64,000 bases of DNA from Planctomycetaceae bacterium (GCA_019636285.1 JAHBXV010000034.1:1-64000); one strand, 5' to 3'; shown: positions 8,879 through 17,942, numbered from the stretch's first letter. The notes: a model not told the origin generated them from the letters alone. Made by a program: numbers and translations.

Positions 8879-9592
8879 TCATGCGGCGCGCCCGATGGCC
8901 TGCTGCTCCTGCCAGGATTCGAGAATCGAATCCAATTCGGCGAGAGACGCGATTTCAACTTCAGCCGTCATGCCGGCGGGAACATCAACACCTGCGTGCA
9001 AACCCAGCGGCCGGCGAATGCGTATAGTCCGCCAGCCAAGTTCGAGCGGCGCGGCGAAGTCCTTCTGTGGATTGTCGGCGACGTAGACACAGTCACGCGG
9101 TCGAGTATTCAGCGTTTCGCTGATGGTTTCGAAAGCGCGAGGATGTGGTTTCCAATACAACCGTCCCCAGCGATCGGTCAGAACCGCGGCTTGGACGGAC
9201 TCGTCTAGTTGAAGGGCCGCGAACTTTCGTTCCTGGCAGATCAACGGGCCATCCGAGATCAAGCCCACCCGTTGCCGCCCGCGATGTGCGTCGAACCAGG
9301 CGGCCGCGTCGTCTGCCAACGTAATCGTTGGTTCATGCTGGCGATAGACTCGAACCAACTCGCGCACATAGCTCGGCTCGATGGCGATGCGATACCCGGC
9401 GAGTGCCTCGTCGAAGATCGATCCGCGAGTTCCCTGTTGGAAGCAGGTCCAGCAACGGTCCGCGAAGTCGGTCAGCCCGGCTGTTTTCTTCACGTAATCG
9501 CCGACAGCGATGAAGCCGCTACGGGCGTAGTCGCGCTCCAGGTAAAGCGTATCGTCCAGGTCGAACACAATGGCCCAGGGACCGGCATTCAT
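8879..9592 (-). CDS. HAD-family hydrolase
   Basis: A 237-residue haloacid-dehalogenase-superfamily phosphatase. Motif I is FDLDDTLY (nucleophile Asp11, general acid Asp13), motif II is LISDG, the motif III lysine is in YWKPHPRAF, and motif IV is VADNPQKDF. The order and spacing are complete, so it should be active. Its substrate is not visible, but the context points to dephosphorylation of a sugar or acyl-phosphate intermediate in glycan synthesis. The ATG at 9592 overlaps the ATP-grasp stop codon by 4 bp (ATGA), a sign of translational coupling. A longer open frame upstream is shadow of that gene. Confidence 0.85.
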   Translation of the reverse strand: MNAGPWAIVFDLDDTLYLERDYARSGFIAVGDYVKKTAGLTDFADRCWTCFQQGTRGSIFDEALAGYRIAIEPSYVRELVRVYRQHEPTITLADDAAAWFDAHRGRQRVGLISDGPLICQERKFAALQLDESVQAAVLTDRWGRLYWKPHPRAFETISETLNTRPRDCVYVADNPQKDFAAPLELGWRTIRIRRPLGLHAGVDVPAGMTAEVEIASLAELDSILESWQEQQAIGRAA

Positions 9593-10554
9593 GGTCGCGC
9601 CTCCGTCGGTTCGACGAAGACGGCGTCGTCCCATCGCAGCATGGTCACCCCTTCCCGCCAGGCCAATTGCTTCTGCTTAACCGCTCGACCCTCGGCCGTA
9701 TCTAGCAGGACGCTGATGAAATCAGCCCCGGCTTGATGCGCCAGCGGGTATCCGCCGCCGAAGCGACAATTTAATTCGATCACGCGCGGCGTTCCGTCCG
9801 GCTCAAGAAACGCCTGAAAACACATCGCTCCGAACGGATCGGGAAGCATGCGAGCAAATTGCTCAGCCAGGTCGACGAGCACGGGGACGCGGCAAGTCAC
9901 GCCTTTGGAGACCTCGCCACCACGCGTCTCGATCCGGCGATGCGGAACTGCCGCGAGGCAACGACGATCGGCTGTCACGAAGAAGTTGATCGTGTACTCA
10001 TCCCCGCGGGCCAAACTCTGCACGATTGGTTCGGTCGTCCGACGTAGATAAAACCGATAGGCCTCGGCATCGTCCACGCGAACGACACCGTGGGAAGCGC
10101 TTCCAAAACGCGGCTTGATGATCACGGGAAGTGTCGGCACATCATCGGTCTGGTCGACCGAGTACTGCGAGACCGTGGGAAAGTCGTTTTGCACCAGGAA
10201 CTCGTGCGTGGCGACTTTGTCGCCGCCGATCGCAACAGTCTGTTCTCCCGAGATCGACACGAGAACGCCCGCGTCCGTAAATCGCTGGCGATGTCGGGCA
10301 TAGACAGGGAGTTCGGGATCGATTGTCGGGATGATCAGCCCAATGTCCCAACGCCGGCAGAGTTCCAAGACCGCATCGACGAACTCGGACGATGTGCACC
10401 GGGGGACGCGAGCCCAGTCTCGCGCGAGCCGGGATGCTGCGGACAATTCCCCCGCGTCGCAGGCGAAGACCGAGCCACCATCTCGGGCAACACATTCTGC
10501 GATCAGCCTGGCGAGCGCTCCCCGGCGGCCAGCGCTGCTGACGAGCACGTTCAT
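9589..10554 (-). CDS. ATP-grasp ligase, carbamoyl-phosphate-synthase-like
   Basis: A 321-residue protein starting MNVLVSSAGRRGALARLIAE, a Rossmann-like pre-ATP-grasp domain. The ATP-grasp fold follows: a PVIIKPRFGSASHGVVRV lysine strand, ARGDEYTINFF, and the metal-binding end FLEPDGTPRVIELNCRFGGG. The family couples a carboxylate to an amine or other nucleophile through an acyl-phosphate. Members of this subtype occur in capsule and LPS clusters next to HAD and aminotransferase genes, where they may add amide substituents to sugars; that use here is inferred. The gene has 4-bp overlaps at both ends, with the sugar transferase and the HAD gene. Confidence 0.85.
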   Translation of the reverse strand: MNVLVSSAGRRGALARLIAECVARDGGSVFACDAGELSAASRLARDWARVPRCTSSEFVDAVLELCRRWDIGLIIPTIDPELPVYARHRQRFTDAGVLVSISGEQTVAIGGDKVATHEFLVQNDFPTVSQYSVDQTDDVPTLPVIIKPRFGSASHGVVRVDDAEAYRFYLRRTTEPIVQSLARGDEYTINFFVTADRRCLAAVPHRRIETRGGEVSKGVTCRVPVLVDLAEQFARMLPDPFGAMCFQAFLEPDGTPRVIELNCRFGGGYPLAHQAGADFISVLLDTAEGRAVKQKQLAWREGVTMLRWDDAVFVEPTEARP

Positions 10555-11219
10555 GCCGCGACTCCCGTCGTGGGAGGGCCGTTGTTCGATCGCGTCGAAC
10601 CCGTGAACTCCGGCATCGTGGCTTCCCCGGCGGCGGAAATGCCGTCGCGACGCAGCACTTTGCCGAGAGTCGCGAAGAGGATCTTCAGGTCGAGCAGAAA
10701 CGTCACGTGGTCGACGTACCAGACATCGCGTTTCAGCCGATCGTCCCACGTCGCGGCGTTTCGACCATGAATTTGTGCCCAGCCTGTCAGTCCCGGGCGG
10801 ACGTCATGTCGCCTGGCCTGGCGATGGGAATAAAGCGGAAGGTAGCGCGTCAATAGCGGGCGCGGGCCCACGAAACTCATGTCGCCGCGAACGATGTTCC
10901 ACAGTTCGGGAAGTTCATCGAGACTGGTCGAGCGAAGCCAGCGGCCAAACGGAGTCAATCGCTCGGCATCCGAACGAAGCGCTCCGGTGGCGTCGCGACT
11001 ATCCGTCATTGTGCGGAATTTGCACAGCAGAAACGGATGACCGCCCAGTCCGGGGCGTTCCTGCCGAAAGAAGATCGGCGAGCCGAGTCGTAGCCGGATG
11101 AGCGCGGCCAGAAGCACAAGAACGGGAGCGAAAAGAACAAGACACGTCGCTGCCAGACAGAAGTCCAGCAGGCGCTTGCCCGTCATCCGATACCAGTTGC
11201 CAGCCGCGCGTCCCTGCAC
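10551..11219 (-). CDS. undecaprenyl-phosphate sugar phosphotransferase (WcaJ/PglC type)
   Basis: Polyisoprenyl-phosphate sugar transferase of the small PglC-like class (about 222 residues). It shows KRLLDFCLAATCLVLFAPVL (N-terminal membrane hairpin), SPIFFRQERPGLGGHPF, KFRTM, the SLDELPELWNIVRGDMSFVGPRP core and PGLTGWAQIHGRN. These enzymes place the first sugar-1-phosphate on undecaprenyl phosphate at the inner membrane and so start a glycan. I chose a GTG at 11219 because GGAGGGGG lies at good spacing; an ATG at 11186 is the alternative. It is the first gene of a minus-strand operon with ATP-grasp, HAD and aminotransferase genes. Confidence 0.88.
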   Translation of the reverse strand: MQGRAAGNWYRMTGKRLLDFCLAATCLVLFAPVLVLLAALIRLRLGSPIFFRQERPGLGGHPFLLCKFRTMTDSRDATGALRSDAERLTPFGRWLRSTSLDELPELWNIVRGDMSFVGPRPLLTRYLPLYSHRQARRHDVRPGLTGWAQIHGRNAATWDDRLKRDVWYVDHVTFLLDLKILFATLGKVLRRDGISAAGEATMPEFTGSTRSNNGPPTTGVAA

Positions 11220-11511
11220 GTGATGTCCCCCTCCCTGGACCCGCATGGGATACCAGATTCGGGGCTGGTGGGAAAGAGAATTCCCGTTCGACCTTGTTCC
11301 GAATGGTGGGCTCCTCTTCCACCCGCGCAAAGTGTTCGCTCTGCGAACCAAAAGTCGTGTCAGCAACGGGAGAACGGGCACAAAACGATCATCCGGTTGA
11401 TTCCTCACGTCCGATAGGAACGTCGTGCCAAGTCGTAACCGGATATCTTAAATGGGTTTAAAGTCGGAGAAATCGATTTCTTCGGAAAAGTTGAACACGG
11501 TCCGGTGGCGT

Positions 11512-11540
11512 TTGGCACAAGGATAACGACGGGTTAGACT
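11512..11540 (+). promoter_or_regulatory. candidate sigma70-type promoter
   Basis: TTGGCA at 11512-11517 and TAGACT at 11535-11540 are separated by 17 bases, matching -35 and -10 boxes at 5/6 and 4/6. It is placed about 60 bases upstream of the secreted-protein gene that starts at 11601. The rest of 11220-11600 holds no gene that I can see; it separates two divergent units. Confidence 0.45.
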
Positions 11541-11600
11541 GCGGGCCTTGCGAGGTTTGAGGCAAGTTTTTTGGCCATTTTTCCGTCTCGACAGGACAGG

Positions 11601-12656
11601 ATGTCTCTCATGAAGCATGTGACAGGACTGCTGGCGATTGCGGTCTTCGGCTTATCCACTCTGCCGGCCGCGTTGCAGGCGCAGTTGGTGCCCGGAACCG
11701 GATACAAAATCCATGAGGTCGGCGACGACTTCGAGGATCCGAGTTTCGAGTACTACCCGCAGCTTCCAAAAGCCAGCTCGAACATCGACAAGTACGACCG
11801 GCAGCCCGCCGGTTTCTCGAACAACCGCCGCTGGTACGAGAGTACCTATCGCGGCACGCCCGACTTCGTGAAGCGTGTTCCGACTCCGGAAGGGGGAATT
11901 CCCGGCAGCACCGGCGCGATGGCCTTGCAGACCCTGAACTCAGGAATCCCCGGCCGATACTCGTACGAATTCCAGCAGGACGACCTGATCGCCAACCTCG
12001 CCCAGACAATTGGCTATCTTCCCGTGCAGACGTCTCCCAGTGTCGTCGTGCGGGTGTATCTTCCCGAATTCAGCCAGTGGGAGCAGCGAACCGGCAGCCA
12101 CTTCGGAATCCGGGCTGATTGCCAGACCATCATCGATAAGCCGAGCACCACTCGCGGCCGCTTTCTCCGCAATGTGGGCGTCAGCCGCCAGGTCGAAAAC
12201 TACTGGCCCGGCTTCTTCATTCAGTTCAATCGCAAAGCGAACGGCTTCGAGCAGGACCACGCGATTCTGCTCATGCGTTCGGGAAGCCGCGGGGAAGATA
12301 TTCCTGGTCCGGCGATCGTCGAACCCGGCTGGGTCACCCTCGGCATGAGCTTCACGCCCGACGGGCAGGTCCACTACTACGCCCGCAAGGGTGTGGAAGA
12401 CCTGCGCCCGCAGGATCGCCTGCTGTCGAGCTTCCCCTACGGCTACAAGGCCCAGCAGGTCAACACGTTCTTCTTCAACGTCGTCAATCAGGATGACGGC
12501 CGGACCTGGTCGACGCGATTCATCGTCGATGATGTCTCCGTCTATTCGTCGACGCCCCGTTCCGCGCCGGCCCCCGCCGCGCAGCAGGCCGCCTCGGCCA
12601 CTCCGCAGAATCCGCCGCCGCCCGTGCCGGCGGCGCCGGAACAGCCGACCGAGTAA
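11601..12656 (+). CDS. secreted protein of unknown function with Pro/Ala-rich tail
   Basis: A 351-residue protein with a clear signal peptide (HVTGLLAIAVFGLSTLP, cleavage after LQA). The body looks beta-rich and includes paired Tyr/Trp patches (FSNNRRWYESTYRGTPDFVKR) and VVVRVYLPEFSQWEQR, as in a lectin-like or concanavalin-like sandwich. The last 35 residues are Pro/Ala/Gln-rich. No catalytic motif is recognised. I chose the ATG at 11601, preceded by GGACAGG; another ATG lies three codons later. The gene appears monocistronic, with a promoter candidate before it and a hairpin terminator after it. Confidence 0.7.
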   Translation: MSLMKHVTGLLAIAVFGLSTLPAALQAQLVPGTGYKIHEVGDDFEDPSFEYYPQLPKASSNIDKYDRQPAGFSNNRRWYESTYRGTPDFVKRVPTPEGGIPGSTGAMALQTLNSGIPGRYSYEFQQDDLIANLAQTIGYLPVQTSPSVVVRVYLPEFSQWEQRTGSHFGIRADCQTIIDKPSTTRGRFLRNVGVSRQVENYWPGFFIQFNRKANGFEQDHAILLMRSGSRGEDIPGPAIVEPGWVTLGMSFTPDGQVHYYARKGVEDLRPQDRLLSSFPYGYKAQQVNTFFFNVVNQDDGRTWSTRFIVDDVSVYSSTPRSAPAPAAQQAASATPQNPPPPVPAAPEQPTE

Positions 12657-12691
12657 TTGAACCCGGTCGAGAGGGATGAACCACCAAACAA

Positions 12692-12734
12692 GACGGGCTT
12701 GTCGAGACACTGGTTTCGACAAGCCCGTTCTTCT
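12692..12734. terminator. bidirectional terminator hairpin
   Basis: ACGGGCTTGTCGA pairs perfectly with TCGACAAGCCCGT, and the plus-strand side is followed by TCTTCTTTT. It lies between the secreted-protein gene and the convergent mnmA gene and fits Rho-independent termination of the plus transcript. The minus side is less T-rich. Confidence 0.75.
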
Positions 12735-12755
12735 TTTGACGCGAGCAATTCGGCC

Positions 12756-13916
12756 TCATCCCGTCGCTTTGAAGTTCGCCGTCACATTGCCGGTTGTTTC
12801 CGGAGAGCCATCGGATCGGGCAATCCAGCCTCCGCCGAGTACGCGATCCTCGTCGTACAAGACGACGGCCTGTCCCGGTGCGACACCGAACTGGGGTTCA
12901 TCGAACTCAACGGCTACGGTGTCGTCCCTCACCGCGACTTCCGCCCAAGCGGGCGTGTGCTGGTAGCGGATCTGGACCCGGCAGCGGAACTTCTCCGGTG
13001 GGCTCGGGATGAGCCAGTTCATCTGTTCGCCCATCAGGCGGCTGGCTGCCAGATCCTCTTTTGTTCCCAAGACAACCCTTCGCGATTCGGGCTCGATGCG
13101 AATGACGAAGCGCGGCTCGCCAAAGGTAACGCCCAGGCCGCGGCGCTGGCCAATCGTGAACTGTTCGTAGCCAGGATGACGCCCGAGCACATTGCCACGC
13201 GGATCAACGAACTCGCCGGCCGTATCGAATTCGCCACGGTAGCGACGGAGAAAACCGGCATAGTCGTTGTCGGGAATGAAGCAGATTTCCTGGCTGTCGG
13301 GCTTGGCGGCGTTCCGCAGTCCCGCTACGGCAGCCAGTTCACGGATCTCGACTTTCGTGTGATCGCCGACTGGAAACAGAATTCGCGGCAGAAGATCTCG
13401 CGAAATCCCCGCGAGAACATACGACTGATCCTTGAGCGGATCGCGGCCGCGGACCAGGGACGTTTCTCCCGTGGCTTCCTGCCGCAACCGTGCGTAGTGG
13501 CCGGTGGCAATCGCGTCGGCCCCCAGGCTCTCGGCGAAGTCCCACAAGTGGCCGAACTTCAACCAGTTGTTGCACATGACGCAGGGGTTCGGAGTCCGCC
13601 CGGCCAGATATTCGTCGGCGAAGTAATCCTTGATGCGTCCGAACGCCTCCTGAAAGTTCAGGGCGTGAAAGGGAATATCGAGCCGATCGGCGACCCGGCG
13701 GGCATCGGCGGCGTCCGAGGCGCTGCAACAACCTTGTTTGCGCGTGGGAGCCGTGACGATCGGCAGGGCAGGGCCAATTCCGCTGGAACACACGGCCTCT
13801 TCCGTCGCGCCCGACCGCATGAACAGGCCGATGACTTCATAGCCCGAACGCTGTAACAGCACGGCCGCCGCCGAACTGTCCACTCCGCCGCTCATTGCCA
13901 GCACGACGCGCCGCAT
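12756..13916 (-). CDS. mnmA: tRNA-specific 2-thiouridylase MnmA
   Basis: A 386-residue enzyme that adenylates and thiolates U34 in the anticodon of tRNAs for Lys, Glu and Gln. It shows the PP-loop ATP motif MSGGVDSS at residues 8-15, the first catalytic cysteine in NPCVMCNNWLKFG, and the second in DSQEICFIPDNDYAGF. GRHPGYEQFTIGQRRGLGV and the C-terminal beta-barrel are also typical. The insertion QGCCSASDAADARRVAD after the PP-loop region is seen in a subset of MnmA proteins. The start at 13916 (MRRVVLAMSGG) is fixed by the family N-terminus; the in-frame extension up to 14069 is not conserved-looking. The sulfur donor partner is not encoded nearby. Confidence 0.93.
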   Translation of the reverse strand: MRRVVLAMSGGVDSSAAAVLLQRSGYEVIGLFMRSGATEEAVCSSGIGPALPIVTAPTRKQGCCSASDAADARRVADRLDIPFHALNFQEAFGRIKDYFADEYLAGRTPNPCVMCNNWLKFGHLWDFAESLGADAIATGHYARLRQEATGETSLVRGRDPLKDQSYVLAGISRDLLPRILFPVGDHTKVEIRELAAVAGLRNAAKPDSQEICFIPDNDYAGFLRRYRGEFDTAGEFVDPRGNVLGRHPGYEQFTIGQRRGLGVTFGEPRFVIRIEPESRRVVLGTKEDLAASRLMGEQMNWLIPSPPEKFRCRVQIRYQHTPAWAEVAVRDDTVAVEFDEPQFGVAPGQAVVLYDEDRVLGGGWIARSDGSPETTGNVTANFKATG

Positions 13917-13950
13917 TGCCAGATTCGTCTCGAAATGACTCGTACTAAAA

Positions 13951-13994
13951 ATGGAAACCCGTTCATCCCAGTCTAGGTGACCGGGACGAACGGG
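13951..13994 (-). terminator. terminator hairpin after the cupin gene
   Basis: On the minus strand GGACCCGTTCGTCCC pairs with GGGATGAACGGGT (one mismatch), and TTTCCATTTTT follows. It is about 100 bases after the cupin gene stop and just before mnmA, so it probably separates the two transcripts. Confidence 0.6.
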
Positions 13995-14097
13995 TCCATC
14001 GCCCGGTGGGCCACCGGGACGAATCGCGAAATCTGCGAATCTGCCAGCCAGGCCCGGTGGGAATCTCACACACGGGCAGGCTGGCAGCGCGCGGCAG

Positions 14098-15012
14098 TCA
14101 GTCTTCGTTCCGCCGGACGAGGTTCGACAGCTTCGTGCCGACGCGGACGGCCTGGTATTTGAACAGATCGCTCAGCGGCGACTGGAAGATCGGTCGCGGC
14201 GTGACGCCCCAGCGGCGCAGGCCCGCATTGAACTGGTGGACCATCCGACGTTTATCGAGGTCCGGCGTGCGGAACGTGATGCTGAACGAGACCGAGATGC
14301 CGTCGCCATTCTGGACGTAATGCGGATAGGTCACCGGGAAATGCAGCCCCTGGCCGGGCTCGAGGTTGTAGACCCACGACTTCTGGCGAAATTCTTCGCG
14401 GAACTCAAGATTGCGCACTCGACCCGCGTAGAACCGTTCGAGATCGACCGATGAGAGGACGTCGGGATCGCTGCCATTGAACTGATGAATTGTCTTGGAA
14501 CCACGAATCTGCAACAGGAAGTTGTGTTCGGGATCGATGTGATACGGCGTCACCGAACCGGGCGAAGTCAGGAAGATGTAGGCCTGCGCGAAGCGCATTC
14601 CCGGACAGATCGGCTCCGTCAGCGGCCGAATCTGTTCGAGACACTCTTCGAGCAACCGGGCGTAGGCGGGGTCGTGATGAACCCACTTGAGCACCATCCA
14701 CGACTTGCACGACTCGATCCGCCGAATCGTTTCTTCGACCGACAGGCCATTGCGCGGCGTCAACGCCTGCTCGACGGTCAGCGGCAGGTTGCCCGCGTTG
14801 TACTCAATATGGTTCTCGGGAAGATCTCGCGCGAGTTGGAGCAGCCGCTCGAGTTCAAATAGGGGGTGATCGCAGAGCGAATGCTGGATCAGAAAAGGTT
14901 GCTTGTGAAAGCATTCCCGGAACTCGGTTTCGTCGTAGCTCAGATGTGGCCCGGTTTTTGGTGTGGAACTGGCAACGGCCGACGCGGGGGCATCCAGCAG
15001 AGTGCTCGACAT
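14098..15012 (-). CDS. JmjC/cupin-type Fe(II)-dependent oxygenase-like protein
   Basis: A 304-residue protein with a cupin-8/JmjC-like core. TPYHIDPEHNFLLQIRGSK (about residues 150-170) gives the HxD metal pair, and GLHFPVTYPHYVQNGDG gives the distal His; IRGSKTIHQF resembles the JmjC lysine strand. Family members are Fe(II)/2-oxoglutarate hydroxylases of protein or small-molecule side chains. The gene is third in a minus-strand row after two acyltransferases (spacing about 65 bases each), which hints at a shared role in making or modifying an envelope polymer. The substrate is unknown. The start ATG is preceded by AAGAGAAAG at suitable distance. Confidence 0.8.
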   Translation of the reverse strand: MSSTLLDAPASAVASSTPKTGPHLSYDETEFRECFHKQPFLIQHSLCDHPLFELERLLQLARDLPENHIEYNAGNLPLTVEQALTPRNGLSVEETIRRIESCKSWMVLKWVHHDPAYARLLEECLEQIRPLTEPICPGMRFAQAYIFLTSPGSVTPYHIDPEHNFLLQIRGSKTIHQFNGSDPDVLSSVDLERFYAGRVRNLEFREEFRQKSWVYNLEPGQGLHFPVTYPHYVQNGDGISVSFSITFRTPDLDKRRMVHQFNAGLRRWGVTPRPIFQSPLSDLFKYQAVRVGTKLSNLVRRNED

Positions 15013-15078
15013 GGCGAGAACTTTCTCTTGAAAAGGGACGATGATTCGATGGTGTTTCGGGGCGTCCGTGCATGACTC

Positions 15079-16314
15079 TCAAACGGATGTCGTCGATCGC
15101 TGGATCGACTCGGTTTTGCCCTTGCCAGGCTTCCAGTGGTGCCAGGCGTTCTTGGCCGTCTGCAAGGCATTCCAGGCGGCCAGGTACGCATGCCCGCGGT
15201 ATCCCGGCGCGATCAGCAGTCGTTCGATCTGTCGGCGGTCGGCCCAGATGCGGTTAATCATCGAGTGGTCCCGGGCCGCGCAGGAATCCATCCACTCCAG
15301 GTCAGCTTGGGCGTGGAACCAGTCGATGTTGTCGATTTCCAGAAGCACCCCCGGAGAAAACTTCGGGTAAGACTCGTCGAACGCGATCTTGAACGCATAA
15401 CTGCCAGGCGGGCAGAGAAAATTGCACTTGAGCGCCACCGGGCGATTGTTCAGAAACAACCCCAGAAAGCCGACCCGGCCTGCCGCGAAGCCTGCTCGCA
15501 TCGATCGGGTGAACCACTCGCGATCCGCCGGATTCGATGAGATCGCCGTCCCGTCGCGGCCTTTCCAGCCGGCTGCCTCGAGCGCGAGAAAGTCTTCGAT
15601 CCACGTCTCGACATTGTCGTCGGGATGGCAGACGCGTGCCTCCAGTGGTCCCAACTCGGCGAGTCGTCGGCGCTGTCGACGCAGCTCATGGCGCTGATGC
15701 CGCGAGAGTTTCTCCTGTTGGTAGGTCTCACTATCTTGGCAGCGCGCCAGCACGGCTCGACCGTAGGTGTCTCGCGACGTAGCCGTCCACCCGTTCTCAT
15801 CAATCATCGTCCCGATGGCTTCTCGCAGAGGCCCATCGGCCGTGACGTGGTGCCAGTCGAGCAGCGGTACGGTGTCCGTCGAGCGATTGATCCATTGCCC
15901 CACGGCGGTCAACGCGCGGACGGCGGCTCCTTGTCGCAAGAGTGGCACGCAATGAAAACAGTACGGATTCTCCCACAGCGACCAGATCGGCCAGGGAAGC
16001 AGTCGCAGTCGGCTCTTTTGCAGCGGGATCACGCCCAGTAGCGCTGCTTGTTCATTCGCTTCAGCGTCGTCGTGGACGAACAACACCGTCCAATCGCCCT
16101 TGCCGAACGCTTCGAGCAGCGGGATCAGCGACCATGGCTCATAAAACGCATTGGGTTCGATCGCATGGCGGACCAGGTCGGTCCAGGCCGCTTGTTGAGC
16201 GGCCAGCTCCCGGGCGTCTGTAACCGCGACCACGCGCGTCGCGCCAGCCGACGGGACGCGACGACGCGACGTGGACGTAGGAACTGGGTGTGGCGCGCTA
16301 TGAGTCAAAGGCAT
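15079..16314 (-). CDS. FemAB/CelD-like GNAT-fold acyltransferase (second of pair)
   Basis: A 411-residue protein with the BioF2-like/CelD layout. An N-terminal half reads NAFYEPWSLIPLLEAFGKGDW, then a SRHQRHELRRQRRRLAELG basic helix, and a C-terminal acyltransferase half includes ALKCNFLCPPGSYAFKIAFDESYPKFSPGVLLE. This pattern (self-kin variants of FemAB) is common in exopolysaccharide and exosortase-linked clusters. It probably transfers an acyl group to a sugar or peptide in the cytoplasm before export. It follows a related gene 65 bases upstream, with which it shares domain order but limited sequence. Confidence 0.75.
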   Translation of the reverse strand: MPLTHSAPHPVPTSTSRRRVPSAGATRVVAVTDARELAAQQAAWTDLVRHAIEPNAFYEPWSLIPLLEAFGKGDWTVLFVHDDAEANEQAALLGVIPLQKSRLRLLPWPIWSLWENPYCFHCVPLLRQGAAVRALTAVGQWINRSTDTVPLLDWHHVTADGPLREAIGTMIDENGWTATSRDTYGRAVLARCQDSETYQQEKLSRHQRHELRRQRRRLAELGPLEARVCHPDDNVETWIEDFLALEAAGWKGRDGTAISSNPADREWFTRSMRAGFAAGRVGFLGLFLNNRPVALKCNFLCPPGSYAFKIAFDESYPKFSPGVLLEIDNIDWFHAQADLEWMDSCAARDHSMINRIWADRRQIERLLIAPGYRGHAYLAAWNALQTAKNAWHHWKPGKGKTESIQRSTTSV

Positions 16315-16379
16315 TTTGGTTCGTCAATTGTGGAAACGCGGCAATCGGTCGTGGGCCTGGATCGTCGAGTGAGACGTGA

Positions 16380-17582
16380 TTAAGGCGTGGACTCCGGCGA
16401 CGACGTTGGTAAGTCGGCTTCCGTTTCGGTCTCGGAATTCGTCCGAGCCGAGGGAATCAGCGATCGAAACACTTGCCTTGCGCGACGGGCATTGTCGAGC
16501 AGCATCCATTTCCACGTCGGAAGGCGATATTCCCGCCATTCGAGCGAGTTCTCATGCGATGAGAGACGGGTCTTGTAATCCGAGATGCCGCCCAGAAAAT
16601 CGAAGTGCCGATATCCCCGCAGCCGGGCTTCCTCCAGGCACAGGCAGTCGAGGACCAGTCCGGGACTGAGTTTTTCGTGTTCGGGATTCCAACCCTTCTG
16701 GTATTGCAGCAGGCGTCCCCGGTCGATCAGCAGTTCGGCCGCCGCGAGGACTTCACCCTTGTGTTTCAGGCACGCGAAGACCGCCTGTCCCGCTGGTGCG
16801 AGGCGTTCGGCGACGTTTCGATGAAAGGCGAAGAACCGGGGATCGGAATAACACCCCGGCTCGCCGTCCTTTGTCCAGCGGGCCTGGTGGAGTTCGACCA
16901 GATGGTTGAAGCTGGCGAGCGCCTCCTCGCGGCTGGTCGACCAGACCAGTTCGCACGGTTCCAGCCCCCGCAACTTCCGTCGAATGGACCGCCGCATGTT
17001 CGGGCTCAACAGGGCCCAGGGCTCGTCGCTACCCACCAGGTCGTAATACCGGCTGACCACGGGCCGCGTGTGCCAGCCTTTGCCGTTCGCGATGTCGATT
17101 ATCCCGGCGGGAAAGCCGTCGAGGCGGATCGCGTCGACTTCACCGGATGACTGCATCACGCCAATGATCTCTCGCAGAAACCAATCGCGATGCTGCGGTT
17201 CCACGAGAATGTCGTTGTATTCGACCACCACGGACGAGGCTTCGGGTTCTCCCGCCGTCCCCAGGTGGCGCGTCCGGATTGGCAGCGGCCCCTCCGTCTG
17301 ACCGACTCCCTCGGTCACCAGGGCGATTCCGACCGGTTGGTCGAGAACTTCCGCGACGACGAATTCGTGCGGAATCATCTCGCCATACGCTTCGAGCCAC
17401 GCGGCCGTCCAATTGAACGAACACGTCAGCGCGACACTCGTCTGCCGGGCTTCCACGTTCCGCCACAAGGCCAGCGCCTCGTCGCGACGATCATGACCCA
17501 GTCGGCGAATCGCGCGGAACGCCGTCCCCGGTTCCTCTCCAACCGCCGGAGACGAACGCAATGATTGAGTATCGACGACCAT
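16380..17582 (-). CDS. FemAB/CelD-like GNAT-fold acyltransferase (first of pair)
   Basis: A 400-residue acyltransferase of the same class as its downstream neighbour. LTCSFNWTAAWLEAYGEMIPHEFVV lies in the N-half, SPNMRRSIRRKLRGLEP is a basic linker, and ELLIDRGRLLQYQKGWNPEHEKLSPGLVLDCL is the acyl-CoA site region ending YRHFDFLGGISDYK. It is the first gene of the three-gene minus-strand row with a second acyltransferase and a cupin. I chose the ATG at 17582, with GGAG about ten bases upstream; an ATG at 17690 would add 36 residues not typical of the family. The 360 bases between this start and the cpaF start (17943) hold no gene or obvious signal. Confidence 0.75.
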   Translation of the reverse strand: MVVDTQSLRSSPAVGEEPGTAFRAIRRLGHDRRDEALALWRNVEARQTSVALTCSFNWTAAWLEAYGEMIPHEFVVAEVLDQPVGIALVTEGVGQTEGPLPIRTRHLGTAGEPEASSVVVEYNDILVEPQHRDWFLREIIGVMQSSGEVDAIRLDGFPAGIIDIANGKGWHTRPVVSRYYDLVGSDEPWALLSPNMRRSIRRKLRGLEPCELVWSTSREEALASFNHLVELHQARWTKDGEPGCYSDPRFFAFHRNVAERLAPAGQAVFACLKHKGEVLAAAELLIDRGRLLQYQKGWNPEHEKLSPGLVLDCLCLEEARLRGYRHFDFLGGISDYKTRLSSHENSLEWREYRLPTWKWMLLDNARRARQVFRSLIPSARTNSETETEADLPTSSPESTP

Positions 17583-17942
17583 GCCGAGCCCGCTCCGAGT
17601 CCAGAAAGCGAAGGAGACCGCGTACGTTCGCGGTCCTTCCTCGTGGCAACGGAAACCTAGCTCGACGCGGTCGCCGTGGAGGGAAGACATCACCTTCCGT
17701 GGGGAGTTTGCCGCGATGACGCTCGATCGGACGGAGGTGGTGACAATTCTCAACAGCGTACCGCTGGTAGAATCGTTAGAACCATCAGAAACGGCGGCGG
17801 TTCCCGAGGGAGTGCGTCGCGCGCCGATTGGCCGGGTAGTTGGGCACTGTTGACGAATCGGGTTTCCTGGGGACGGCGGCAGCGGAACTGGTTATGTTGA
17901 GGAGGGTTTGGCTTCCTCATCCGTCGGCCGGGGGTTGTCCCG

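Noticed and set aside
7827..9086. Plus-strand 419-codon frame opposite the aminotransferase and HAD genes
   Set aside because: Antisense to two well-recognised proteins and without any motif of its own.
11500..11530. Sigma-54 promoter at TGGCACAAGG
   Set aside because: The -24 element TGGCAC is present but the expected TTGC at -12 is not at the right spacing.
12657..13856. Plus-strand 399-codon frame opposite mnmA
   Set aside because: It starts inside the terminator region and mirrors MnmA codons; MnmA motifs on the other strand are unmistakable.
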